Shown in pieces: positions 1 to 8,980 of a stretch of DNA of 64,000 nucleotides. A program made the translations under genes and the position numbers. The first letter of the stretch is position 1; every line of letters starts with the position of its first letter. This DNA comes from CBDCCT01 sp965214995 (GTDB taxonomy: Bacteria; Deinococcota; Deinococci; Deinococcales; Trueperaceae), in contig CBDCCT010000002.1 of the NCBI GenBank assembly GCA_965214995.1, positions 4,092,001 to 4,156,000 on the forward strand, read 5' to 3'. The notes below the pieces were generated by a model that saw nothing but the letters and a program-made list of their open reading frames with translations, was not told where the DNA came from and made no database searches.

Positions 1-54
1 CGCCGCGACCGCGAGCCCGAGGTGCGAGCCTACGACAGCACCACTAAGCGCTAA
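1..54 (+). CDS. C-terminal tail of an unidentified protein (partial)
   Basis: A reading frame open from base 1 ends at TAA (52-54) and encodes 17 charged residues ending in STTKR. It is followed at once by a strong terminator, which fits the end of a real gene whose body lies left of the window. The fragment is too short to identify. Confidence 0.5.
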   Translation, partial: RRDREPEVRAYDSTTKR

Positions 55-90
55 AGTAGGTTCGTTCTCATCGGTCCATTGGGGCTGTCC

Positions 91-124
91 AGAGCCGCCT
101 GAACGTTCAGGCGGCTCTTTTCAC
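91..124 (+). terminator. Rho-independent terminator between convergent genes
   Basis: A perfect 13-bp inverted repeat (91-103 with 106-118, AGAGCCGCCTGAA and its complement) is followed by TTTT. It terminates the rightward gene ending at 54. It lies just beyond the stop codon of the leftward TRAP gene, so it may also serve that transcript, although the T-run is on the plus side. Confidence 0.85.
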
Positions 125-2064
125 ATCCCCCCGAAAAGTCCCGGCAAGACGTTGACAAACCAAGGGACGTACGTGACCAACAAGAGCACCACCAGCATCA
201 CAGGCCAAAGAAAAAGCATCGCCCGGCTCGCCTGCTCGATGCGGATGCCCCCGATGGCGCAGCCCACAAAAAGCGCCGTGCCGACCGGCGGCGTGGTGAG
301 GCCCAACCCCAAGTTCATGAGCAGCACGATGCCGAAATGTACCGGGCTCATGTTGATGGGGTCCGCGGTGACGATAGGCAAAAGCACGGGCGTCAGGATG
401 AGAATGAGGGGAGCCATGTCCATGATGGCGCCCAGCAGGAGCAGCAACACATTAATCATCAGCAGCAGCAAGACGGGGTTGTTGGTGAGCTCGAGCATCC
501 CAGAAGCGAGCGCCCCCGGAATCCGCAAGTAAGCCATAAGCCACGCGAACGCGCTCGCCGCCGCGATGAGGAAGATCACGATGGCGATGGTGCGCACCGA
601 CTGGAGTGTGGCGGCCCAAAGCTTTGAGGGGGGCAGCTCGCGGTACACGAGCGTCGCCACCAAAAAGGCCACCACCGTGCCGATGGCCGCCGCCTCGGTG
701 GCGGTAAACCACCCGAAAGCAATACCGCCGACGATGATGAGCCCGACGGCCAGACCCGGCACCGCGGCGAGCATAATCCGCAAACTTTCGTTAAGCGGGG
801 GCCGCGCGTCGGTGGGGTAGCCGCGCCTGAGCGCGAGCACGTACGAGGCCGCCATTAAACCTAAGCCAATCATAACGCCAGGCACGTAGCCCCCCAAAAA
901 GAGCGCGCCGATGGAGACCCCGCCCGCCGCGAGGGAATAGATCACCGCGTTGTGCGAGGGCGGGATGATGAGCCCCTGCGTCGAACTCGCCACGGTGATG
1001 CCTACGCTAAAGTCGGTGTCGTAACCCTCCTTTTTCATCATCGGAATAAGAATCGAGCCGTTGGCGCTCACGTCCGCCACCGCCGAGCCCGACGCGCCGC
1101 CGAAAAGCATCGACGAGACGACGTTGACCATCGCCAGGCCGCCGCGTAAGGGGCCGACGAGCACGCGCGCGAAGTCCACCAATCGCTGCGCAATGCCCCC
1201 TTCCGCCATAATCTGCCCCGCGAGGATAAAAAAGGGAATCGCCAAGAGCGGCGTCGAGTTGATGCCGTTCGCCATGCGCTGCGCGACGATTAGGGGCGGC
1301 AGCCCCAAGTTGAACGCGGTAAGCAGACTCGCCAGACCCAGCGCGACGGCGATGGGAACGCCCAGCACGAGCAGCAGCGCGAGCGAGCCGAGGAGCAAGC
1401 CGACGGGGCTCATCAGCGTCTCCCAGCCGAGCAGCGCGACGCTGCCGACGACGAAAAGCACGCCGATGGTTAAAAGCGCGCCGCGTAGGAGCGGGTTGCG
1501 CCGCGGCGTCACCGCGGTTTCAGCCTTTGTGCGCGTTTCTATTGCGTTTTCTGCACCAAACCGAAACGCGTTGCGCAGCGCGTAAAAAGCGATGAGAGCG
1601 CCGCCTAAGGGAATGCCCACGTACATCCAGCCGATGGGCAGCTTGGTGGCGGAAAACGTTTGCGACATGGTGCGGCTGCTTAGTTCCGCGCCGTACCAGA
1701 CGAGGTAAACGCCAAAGCCCGCGACGAGCGCCCAGACCGCGTAGGTTAGAAAGCGCTGCACTCGAGGCCGCAGGAGCCGCGTCACCACGTCCACCGACAG
1801 GTGTTCGCCCGCGCGGATGGCTAAGCCGCTGCCCAGCATGGAGAGCCAGACCATCAGAATGAGACTCGTCTCCTCCGTCCAGCGCGGCACGCGCATCCCC
1901 GGCAGGTAGCGCGCCAGCACCTGCCAGGAGATGATGAGGACGACGCCCAAAAGGAGCGTGGCGGTGAGCGCGCGGACCAGGGTGGTGAAGCGGTGCTCGA
2001 GCCTCTCCAAAAACGAGCGCGAAGGCGTCCTGGGACCCTCCGCGCCGAGCTCAGACTTCGCCAC
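121..2064 (-). CDS. dctQM: TRAP transporter fused small and large permease (DctQ-DctM)
   Basis: This is the membrane part of a tripartite ATP-independent periplasmic transporter, which uses an ion gradient to import a carboxylate delivered by a DctP protein. Residues about 25-175 form the four-helix DctQ domain. From about 200 to the end is the DctM domain with a dozen hydrophobic segments and the DctM-typical stretch around FGGASGSAVADVSANGS. Most TRAP systems encode Q and M separately; here they are one 647-residue chain, as in other known QM fusions. It starts at GTG 2064, 5 bases after the dctP stop, so the two are probably translationally coupled. Placement in a hexuronate island suggests glucuronate or galacturonate as substrate (inference). 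Confidence 0.93.
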   Translation of the reverse strand: MAKSELGAEGPRTPSRSFLERLEHRFTTLVRALTATLLLGVVLIISWQVLARYLPGMRVPRWTEETSLILMVWLSMLGSGLAIRAGEHLSVDVVTRLLRPRVQRFLTYAVWALVAGFGVYLVWYGAELSSRTMSQTFSATKLPIGWMYVGIPLGGALIAFYALRNAFRFGAENAIETRTKAETAVTPRRNPLLRGALLTIGVLFVVGSVALLGWETLMSPVGLLLGSLALLLVLGVPIAVALGLASLLTAFNLGLPPLIVAQRMANGINSTPLLAIPFFILAGQIMAEGGIAQRLVDFARVLVGPLRGGLAMVNVVSSMLFGGASGSAVADVSANGSILIPMMKKEGYDTDFSVGITVASSTQGLIIPPSHNAVIYSLAAGGVSIGALFLGGYVPGVMIGLGLMAASYVLALRRGYPTDARPPLNESLRIMLAAVPGLAVGLIIVGGIAFGWFTATEAAAIGTVVAFLVATLVYRELPPSKLWAATLQSVRTIAIVIFLIAAASAFAWLMAYLRIPGALASGMLELTNNPVLLLLMINVLLLLLGAIMDMAPLILILTPVLLPIVTADPINMSPVHFGIVLLMNLGLGLTTPPVGTALFVGCAIGGIRIEQASRAMLFLWPVMLVVLLLVTYVPWFVNVLPGLFGGM

Positions 2065-2069
2065 TCGTT

Positions 2070-3041
2070 TTACTGCGTGTCAAGAATGCGCTGAACCAAA
2101 TCGCCGTACTCCGCGCCGTACTGGTCATACAGAGGCTGCACCGCCTCCTGAAAAGGCTGCGTGTCCACCTCGATGATTTCGCTTCCCGCCTCGACGACGG
2201 CTTGACGGCTCTCCTCCACTAAATCGGCCCACGCCTCGAACTCGACGGGCACGCTCGCCTGCGCCGCCTCGCGCACGAGTGCTTGGTCTTCGGGGCTCAA
2301 GCCGTCCCAGGTGGCCTTGCTTATCATCACCACCTCGGGCACTCTCGCGTGACCGTCCAGGGTGTAGTAGGGCGCGACCTCGTAGTGGCGCACCCCGAAG
2401 GGGCCGTAGGAGGGAAAATTATTTTCCGCGCCGTCGATGACGCCCGTTTGCAGGGAGCTGTAGACCTCGCCAAAAGCCATCGGCACGGGCTCCGCACCCA
2501 AGAGCTCCATCATGTCGAGCACGACCTGGCTCTGCTGCGTGCGGATGCGCAAACCTTGTAAGTCCTCGACGCTGCGAATCGGCGTGTCGGTGGTGTAGAA
2601 GTTGCGGCTGCCCGAGTCGTAATAAGCTAAGCCAACGAGGTCGGCCTCCTCGAGCCCGGCCAACAGTTCCTCGCCCACATCCCCTTGCAAGACGTTCACA
2701 AAGTGGTCTTCACTCCTGAAGATATACGGCAAGCTATAAACGCCCATCGGCGTGTAGAACTCGCCCACCGGGCTCGTCGAGGTGCGCACGATGTCGATAA
2801 CGCCCAGTTGCGCCTGCTCGATGGTCGAGCGCTCGTCGCCGAGCTGGCCGCCTGCGAAAACCTCCATCTGGATGCGACCGTCGGAATTCTCATTTAGGTA
2901 ATCCGCCATCGCCCGCAAGCCCACGACTGTCGGGTAGTCCTCGGGCTGGTTGTCGGCGGCGCGCAGGGTGATTTCCTGAGCCGCACCAAAGCTTAGCAGC
3001 GTGGTGAAGGAGATAAAGAGGGTGAAGGCAAGACGTTTCAT
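2070..3041 (-). CDS. dctP: TRAP transporter substrate-binding protein DctP
   Basis: Periplasmic binding protein of the TRAP system. Residues 1-21 are a Sec signal peptide ending near FGAAQ. The mature part has the DctP signatures: a GQLGDERSTIEQAQLG stretch near residue 70 and an RTQQSQ-type arginine region near 165 that normally clamps the substrate carboxylate. The ATG at 3041 is preferred because AGGAGG (3048-3053) is 6 bases upstream; the in-frame ATG at 3047 would touch the ribosome-binding site. It lies directly before dctQM and has its own good promoter (3149-3178), so it can be expressed apart from the upstream glucuronide genes. A hexuronate substrate is inferred from context. Confidence 0.92.
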   Translation of the reverse strand: MKRLAFTLFISFTTLLSFGAAQEITLRAADNQPEDYPTVVGLRAMADYLNENSDGRIQMEVFAGGQLGDERSTIEQAQLGVIDIVRTSTSPVGEFYTPMGVYSLPYIFRSEDHFVNVLQGDVGEELLAGLEEADLVGLAYYDSGSRNFYTTDTPIRSVEDLQGLRIRTQQSQVVLDMMELLGAEPVPMAFGEVYSSLQTGVIDGAENNFPSYGPFGVRHYEVAPYYTLDGHARVPEVVMISKATWDGLSPEDQALVREAAQASVPVEFEAWADLVEESRQAVVEAGSEIIEVDTQPFQEAVQPLYDQYGAEYGDLVQRILDTQ

Positions 3042-3148
3042 GAGCATCCTCCTGTTGGGCTCTACTTAAAACTTGTCTATTAAGACCTACTTAACCGGCA
3101 CAAGAAGCACTATGATTTGACCAGAAAAAACTCTGTGGTTTGATAGGT

Positions 3149-3178
3149 AGCATACTTCACTTTCTGAGAGGGTGTCAA
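3149..3178 (-). promoter_or_regulatory. Sigma-70-type promoter for dctP-dctQM
   Basis: On the minus strand TTGACA (3178-3173) and TATGCT (3154-3149) are separated by 18 bases, about 110 bases before the dctP start. It lies in the 169-base gap between uidA and dctP, giving the TRAP genes an independent transcript. Confidence 0.7.
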
Positions 3179-3210
3179 TCGAGTTGACCCACTCGGGTGT
3201 TACACTTCTA

Positions 3211-5049
3211 TCACTGCGTCGGTAGCCCTGTGGGGGTTGGGGTGAGAGCGGGCGTTTGCCTATCCTCCTTTTCCGGTGCATTTAGAGGCGTACGGTACTT
3301 CCCCCAGAGTTCGTGCAGCACGTGAGCCGCGAGTTTCGGAGCCCGCGTCCGGGTAAACACCCCTTTGCGATTGGTTGCCCCGACGCGCGCCGAGCCTTGC
3401 GCGGTTCGGAAGTCGGCAAACGCCCATACATGTTGGCCGATGACAAAAGGCAGCTCCTCTAAACATGCGATGTAGCGCCGGAGGAAGGCGGCCTGGTACT
3501 CCTCCGAAAACATAGTGGGGGGCGAGGCGTGAATACCGGCGACCGCGTCGGCCCCGAACTCGGAGAGGATGATGGGTTTGCCGTAGGCCTGGTGGATACG
3601 GCGCAACTCCTCCTCGAGCCGCGCTACCCCCTCTTCCAGCCGCCCCGCCTGCGTGTACCAGCCGTAGTAGCGGTTCACGCAGGCCACGTCGACGAGTTCA
3701 AACATCCGGTCGTCAGCTTCGTCTCTGGAGACCAAGGTGAGCGGCCTTGTCGGGTCGCTCGCCCGAGCCAGGTCGCAAAGCTCCGCGAAGAAATCCTGTG
3801 AGGTCTCCCCGTCGGCGTGCGGCTCGTTGGCGAGGCTCCACAAGATGACCGAGGGGCGGTTTTTGTCGCGCTGCAGGAGGTGCTCGAGCTGAACGCGGCA
3901 CCTCCGCAAGCGCTCCTGCCAGCCCCCCCCGAAGCGCAAACTCACCGCTGGCGTCTCGTCGATCACTAAAAAACCGAGCTGGTCGGCCAAGTCCAACATC
4001 TCCTCGGCGTACGGGTAGTGGGAGGTGCGGAACGAGTTGGCGCCGCACCAGCTCATCAGATCAAAGTCGCGTATGTTTGCCGCCGCAGGCACCCCTCGCC
4101 CCGAGTGGGGCGCGTCCTCATGCTTGCCGAAGCCGCGCAGGTAGACGGGCGCGCCGTTCAGCAGGAGCCGCCCCTCCTTGACCTCGACCCAGCGGAGTCC
4201 GACCGGGAGGGTGTAGAGGTCAACGGCCTCCCCTTTGCGGAGCAGGGTCACGCGCAGCTCGTGCAGAGTCGGGTACGCGGGTGACCATAGTTGGGGTTCG
4301 TCCAAAGTGAGGTTAAACGACACAGTCTGGTCGTCACAAGGCTGGCTTAACGCCTCGCCGCACAGCTCGAGCCTCAGCTCATCCCCCTTATGCCCGCCGT
4401 GCTCGACCTTTACCGTTATCCGAACGCGGCCTCCGGGTGAGGGCGTGGTGACCACCGTAAGGTCTTCGGTGGCCCCTTCGGGGAGACGTAACAGGCTCAC
4501 CGAGCGGTGCAGGCCGCTGTAGGGGAAAAAGTCAAAGTCGACCGGGGGGTGCTGACCCTTGAGGATGCCCGGCGCGTTGTCGCCGTCGGCGTTTTCGTAG
4601 GCGGGCACGGTGTCCCGGCCGAGGCGTCCGTCCACGCTGACCACGAGCAGGTTCTCTTCACTTAAGAGGTCGCTGACCTCGAAGGCAAAGGGCAAGTAGC
4701 CCCCCTCGTAGTCCCCTAAGCGCATCCCGTTCAGCCAGACCTCTGCGTGGTAGAAAGCCGCGTCGAAGCGCAGGTACGTGCGTCCCGATCCGGGCGCAGC
4801 GGTAAACCGACGTTCGTACCACCCGCGACCGAAAAACTCGGCCAAATCGCTGTACTGCTCGTTCCAACTGGCTGGGACGGCGATGGGCCGGGTGTGTTCC
4901 AAACCTCCACCCCATCCCTCCTGCACCCCGATATCGTCCGGGTCAGGGCGGAACTGCCAAACGCCGTCTAGCGGGGTGTACTCACGAAAACGGTTACGGA
5001 CGGGTCGGAGCAGTCGAGTGGTCAGACGATTGGTCGAAAGTGTCTGCAC
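3211..5049 (-). CDS. uidA: Beta-glucuronidase, glycoside hydrolase family 2
   Basis: Cytosolic enzyme that frees D-glucuronate from beta-glucuronides or short oligosaccharides. Three-domain GH2 layout: sugar-binding domain (about 25-185), Ig-like domain (about 190-285), TIM barrel (about 290-585). The acid/base Glu409 lies in SLANEP and the nucleophile Glu497 in ILSEFGAD. The N-x-K motif that recognises the glucuronate carboxylate is present (Asn560 and Lys562 in TNRKGVF), which separates true glucuronidases from galactosidases. The region of bacterial loop 1 is short. There is no signal peptide. The start is GTG 5049 with an AAGGGGG-type site upstream. It follows the fused ABC permease, so imported glucuronides would be cut inside the cell. 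Confidence 0.96.
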   Translation of the reverse strand: MQTLSTNRLTTRLLRPVRNRFREYTPLDGVWQFRPDPDDIGVQEGWGGGLEHTRPIAVPASWNEQYSDLAEFFGRGWYERRFTAAPGSGRTYLRFDAAFYHAEVWLNGMRLGDYEGGYLPFAFEVSDLLSEENLLVVSVDGRLGRDTVPAYENADGDNAPGILKGQHPPVDFDFFPYSGLHRSVSLLRLPEGATEDLTVVTTPSPGGRVRITVKVEHGGHKGDELRLELCGEALSQPCDDQTVSFNLTLDEPQLWSPAYPTLHELRVTLLRKGEAVDLYTLPVGLRWVEVKEGRLLLNGAPVYLRGFGKHEDAPHSGRGVPAAANIRDFDLMSWCGANSFRTSHYPYAEEMLDLADQLGFLVIDETPAVSLRFGGGWQERLRRCRVQLEHLLQRDKNRPSVILWSLANEPHADGETSQDFFAELCDLARASDPTRPLTLVSRDEADDRMFELVDVACVNRYYGWYTQAGRLEEGVARLEEELRRIHQAYGKPIILSEFGADAVAGIHASPPTMFSEEYQAAFLRRYIACLEELPFVIGQHVWAFADFRTAQGSARVGATNRKGVFTRTRAPKLAAHVLHELWGKYRTPLNAPEKEDRQTPALTPTPTGLPTQ

Positions 5050-5141
5050 GAATCAGACCCCCTTTACTTTCAAGGATTTGCACGCAAGGATGAGAGCTCG
5101 CTGTCATGGAGCTGAGAATATCTAAATTAAGTTGTGGGTTG

Positions 5142-7126
5142 TTAACTCTTCACCCCGCCTGAGGTGAGGCCGGACACGAGCGAGCGCTGCAAAAAGGCGA
5201 AAAGGACGACGACCGGCGCGGAGATTATCACGCCCGCCGCCATCGTGAGGTTCCAGCGCACCGTGAACTCGGTGCGGAAATCCTGGACGCCTAAAGCTAC
5301 CGTGCGGGTAAGCTCGTTGGTCAGCACCGAGGAGAAAAGCACCTCGTTCCAGCCTCTCGTAAACGCGAGGATGGCGATGGTGGCGATGCCGGGGACCGCC
5401 AGGGGAATGGTCACGCGCAAAAAGGCGCCGAAGCGACTCGAGCCGTCCACCTCGGCGGCCTCCTCCAACTCGGGAGGAATACTGTCGATATAGCCGCGCA
5501 TGACCCAGAGCGTAAAGGGCAAGACCGCAGAGGTGTACGCCAGGAGCAGGAGCGCCATGTTGCCCCAATAGACGTTGCGCCCGATAAAGCGGACGCCGAG
5601 CTCCTGCAGCAGCGCCGTGTTCTGGAGACCGCTAAAGATCAAGAAGAAGGGAAGCAGGAGCAACACGCCGGGAAAAAGCTGCGTGGACAAGACGCCTATG
5701 CCGAACACGTTGCGGCCCCCGAAACGGAAGCGGCTAAAGGCGTAGCCCGCCATCGTGGCGATAACGACCGCGAGCAGCGTCGAAACGAGCGCCAGCCCCA
5801 TGCTGTTAGTGAAGTAGCGCAAAAGGGGCACCTGCCGCCACACCTGGGCGTAGTTCTCGAACGCCCAGACGGACGGCAGCAGCGTCGTCTGGCGGATCTC
5901 GGTCTCGGTCTTGAGCGAGCTGATGACGAGCCAGTACAGCGGGAACAGGACCAGAGAGCTAAATGAGGCTACCCCGACGGTTGTGAGGAGGCGCTGCGCG
6001 AACCCCTCCGAGAGCCGCAGGAGCCCACGCACCAAGGAAACGAGGACGCCCACGATAAGCAAGGCCACGCCGATCCGCAGAAGCTGTCCGCCCAAGAGGT
6101 AAGCCCCGAGAACCCCCGCGACGGCGAGCGCCACCCACGTGGTGACCGAGAAGCCGCCCGCGCGCCCTTCACCGATCGCTTGGGGGCGCGTGAGGCGGAG
6201 GAAAACGAAAGCGAAGCCGAGGGCCAGCACCGTCATGAGGACGGCCATCGCCGCGCCGTAGCTGAAGTTAAAGTTGCTAAACGACTGCTGGAGAATCTCA
6301 ACGGAAAGTAGCGAGGCTTGGCGGGGAAGTTCCGCCAGCTCCCCGCCTAACATGACGTACGGGGTTAAGTAGTCGTTATATGACCAGAGGGTGCTAAAAA
6401 GGATGATAACCGCGCCCACCGAGCGGAGGTAGGGCAGCGTGATGTTCCAGAACTTTTGCCACGCCGTGGCACCGTCCACCGTGGCGGCCTCGTAAAGTTC
6501 TTTAGGGACCGTCTGCAGCCCCGCCAGAAATACAAGGTAGAAGAGCGGCCAGCGCACCCAGACGTTGCCCATGAGGATGGCCCAGAAGCTGTTCTCGCCG
6601 ACGAGCCAGAACACCGGCTCGCGGATAAGCCCGAGCCTTAGGAGCGCCGTGTTGAGGATGCCCTCGGAAGTGAGCATAAAGCGGAGCGTGATCAGCGACA
6701 CCACGCTGGGCAAAACATAGGGAATGAGTAAAATACCCTTGAAAGCCGCGTTGCCGAAAAACCGCCTGTTGGCGATGAGCGCGGCGGAAAGACCTAACAG
6801 CGAGCAGAGCATAACCGTGAGCACGGTGTAGGACAGCGTCACGCGCAGCGAGCCGAGGAAGCCGTAAGAGAGACCCTCGAGCGCCCGCGCGTAGTTCTTA
6901 AAACCTATCCAGTCGAGCTCGAGGAACGGCTGCCTGAGCGTGAACTTGGTGTACTCTTAAAGCTGATCAGCACGCCCCACACCATCGGCAAGAAAAAGAT
7001 AATGAGGAGGCCGAGCGCGGCCGGCAAGATCATCCGGTAGGCCAAGCGTGTGTGGTTGAGAGGCCCAGGCGCCCGCGGTTTACGGGGCTTCGAGCGGGGT
7101 TTGTTCCTTTGCAGGGTTTTTGACAT
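5142..7126 (-). pseudogene. Fused MalF-MalG ABC sugar permease, broken by a 1-base deletion
   Basis: Inner-membrane permease of a carbohydrate ABC importer. Two normally separate subunits are joined: a MalF-like half with its EAA loop (ELYEAATVDGATAWQ) and a MalG-like half with a second EAA loop (ELEEAAEVDGSSRFG), separated by hydrophobic segments. The N-terminal part (ATG 7126) reads in one frame to about 6945-6955. The correct continuation (KFTLRQPFLELDWIGFKNY) is then in the next frame, and the first frame stops at 6905. The span is 1985 bases, exactly one short of 662 codons, so a single-base deletion explains it. It is either a true frameshift or a sequence error. No ATPase gene is nearby; a shared MsmK/UgpC-type ATPase is expected. 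Confidence 0.85.
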
Positions 7127-7165
7127 GGAGCCTGCCTTTATAAAGAAGGACGAAGAGGGACGAAG

Positions 7166-7190
7166 AGGGCGCGGGACTCTCCCGCGCCTT
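7166..7190 (-). promoter_or_regulatory. Intercistronic hairpin between binding protein and permease genes
   Basis: GGCGCGGGA (7168-7176) pairs with TCCCGCGCC (7180-7188) around a 3-base loop, and the stem extends by further pairs. Read in the operon direction there is no T-run, so it looks like an mRNA-stabilising or partial attenuating hairpin that would favour the binding protein over the permease. A 10-bp direct repeat (GACGAAGAGG, twice) lies beside it. Confidence 0.6.
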
Positions 7191-7205
7191 TCACTTCACG
7201 GGCCG

Positions 7206-8519
7206 TCAGTTACCTTCGCTTGTAGGCCAGGGGTTCTCGAACCCTTCGGGAGCGCCCCCAGCGGCCTCCAGCGCGCGCTGCCCCTCGGCGTCAACCTCTT
7301 CTAAAATGCGGGAGACCGTCTCGCCCGGTTGGTAATTCCCGTCAACGACGGCACCGTAAAGCCGCGTGATAACGCTCGGCATGGTCTGCTGCACGTCGCT
7401 CCAGGCGGGATGGATGGCGTAGTGCCTGCCCTCTTCCGCCGCGGCGGAGAGCGCCTCCCACAACGCCTGGTTATCGAACGCTTGGCTGCGGTAGGCTTCC
7501 CGGACGGCGGGGGCGTGGTTCGCCATCTCGGCGTGGCGCAGCTGGATTGCGGGGCGCGCCAGAAAGGCGAGAAGCTGCTTGGCCCCGCTAACGTTGGCAC
7601 TGCCCTAAAAGATCATCAGGTTGGAGCCGCCCACGAAGTTGGCCGCGCACGGACCCGCAGGAGCTGGCGCGAAGCCCAGTTCGTCCCCCAGCGCGGTGCG
7701 CTGTTCGTCGGTCGCCACGCGGTTATACTCCGAGCCGAAGATCACGGTAGCGACCTCGCCCTCCCACAAGCGCGTCAGCACGTCGTTGTCGGTCCACTCC
7801 GCGTTCTGCGGCGCGACCGTGCCGTCTTCGGTGATAAGGTCCGCCACGAACTCGACCGCGCCCGCGACCTCCGGGGCCGTCCAGGTGACCTCTTGCCCGT
7901 CGGGCGAGATGACGTCCCCGCAGTTTTGCCAGATAAAGTCTCCCAGGTAGTGCCCGAAAGCCTGTCCCGGCAAGCCGATCACCGAGTCGAGCTCGGGGTG
8001 GGCTTCCAGGATCGCGCTCGCGCCCTGGCGAAGCTCCTGCCAGGTCCGGGGGCCTTCGGGATAGCCCGCCGCCTCCCAGAGGTCGCGGCGGTAGATCATG
8101 ACCCAGGGGTCGCTGTACCAGGGCATGGCGTAGGCCTCTCCGGCGTAGCCCCGCGTCTGGAGGGCGGAGGGGAGGAACGCCTCTTCCGGCGGCAGCACCC
8201 CGCCGAAGTCGCCAGAAAGCTCGACGAACCCGCCGGTCGCCTGGAAACTGGCGACGCGGGTGGTGCCGACCTGCGTGATGTCCGGCCCCTCGCCAGAGAT
8301 GACCGCGGTGGTGATGCGCTCGACGGCGTCGCCCCAGGGCACGAACTCGTATTCCACGGCGAGACCGGTCTCGTCCTGGAACTGCCCCAGCGTCGTGTCC
8401 AAAAACTGCACCATGCCGTCGTTGGGCGAACCCAGGACCCAGAGCGAGAGGGTGTCCTGAGCGTGAACGTGAGTAAAGCCGGCAAGTAAGAGAATAATAA
8501 AAGGCATATGTCGTTTCAC
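7206..8519 (-). pseudogene. ABC sugar-binding protein interrupted by an in-frame TAG
   Basis: Extracellular solute-binding protein family 1 (MalE-like) for the adjacent importer. It starts at GTG 8519, 6 bases after GGAGG (8526-8530), with a signal peptide ending near HVHAQ. The frame runs to an amber codon at 7605-7607 (after SNLMIF). It then continues in the same frame, without any shift, as a normal binding-protein C-terminus (GSANVSGAKQLL onward) to TGA at 7206. Total length is 437 codons, typical of the family. One base change (for example GAG to TAG) would explain it. The choices are nonsense mutation, sequence error, or read-through. A first-ORF product would lack the last 130 residues. 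Confidence 0.85.
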
Positions 8520-8593
8520 AACTGACCTCCGGTTGGTAGAAAACTCTTGATGTCGAACAGCCACGGTTTTCGTTCTACGCGAATAGGCTCGGT

Positions 8594-8980
8594 TCACTCG
8601 TTCACGCGGATCAGCTCCCACTTTCTGGTGTCTAAGGCGCTGGGGCTCCAGAGTTCTGCATCATTCTCCGCTGTGTCGTTGGCAAGGTAACGACCGTTCG
8701 CTTTGCTGACGACGTAAACATATCCTTCGCCAGCATCTACTAATGCCCATTTTCTGGTGTCCAAGCTGCTGGGGCTCCAGAGTTCTGCATCATTTTCCGC
8801 TGTGTCGTTGGCGAGATACTTGCCGTTCTCCTCGCTGACGAGGTAGACGTGCCCTTCGTCGGCGTTCGTCAGCTCCCACTTTCTGGTGTTCAGGGTGTTG
8901 GGGCTCCAGAGCTCCGCGTCGTTCTCCGCCGCGTCGTTGGCGAGGTAACGACCGTTCGCTTTGCTGACGACGTAATAGGA
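8594..8980 (-). repeat. Three tandem ~129-bp repeats inside the lipoprotein gene
   Basis: The DNA encoding the trefoil is a tandem array of three units of about 129 bp. Units share long identical stretches, for example GGGGCTCCAGAG and TCGTTGGC in each. Similarity at silent positions suggests recent duplication or gene conversion. Confidence 0.85.

Noticed and set aside
3222..3240. Similarity of GGTAGCCCTG-type stretches at about 3222 and 12003
   Set aside because: Only about 10 bases match, one copy is inside a coding end, and there is no shared structure.
7329..8489. Long plus-strand frame (386 codons) opposite the binding-protein gene
   Set aside because: It only mirrors the codon bias of the real minus-strand gene; its translation is Arg/Gly/His-rich with no domain.
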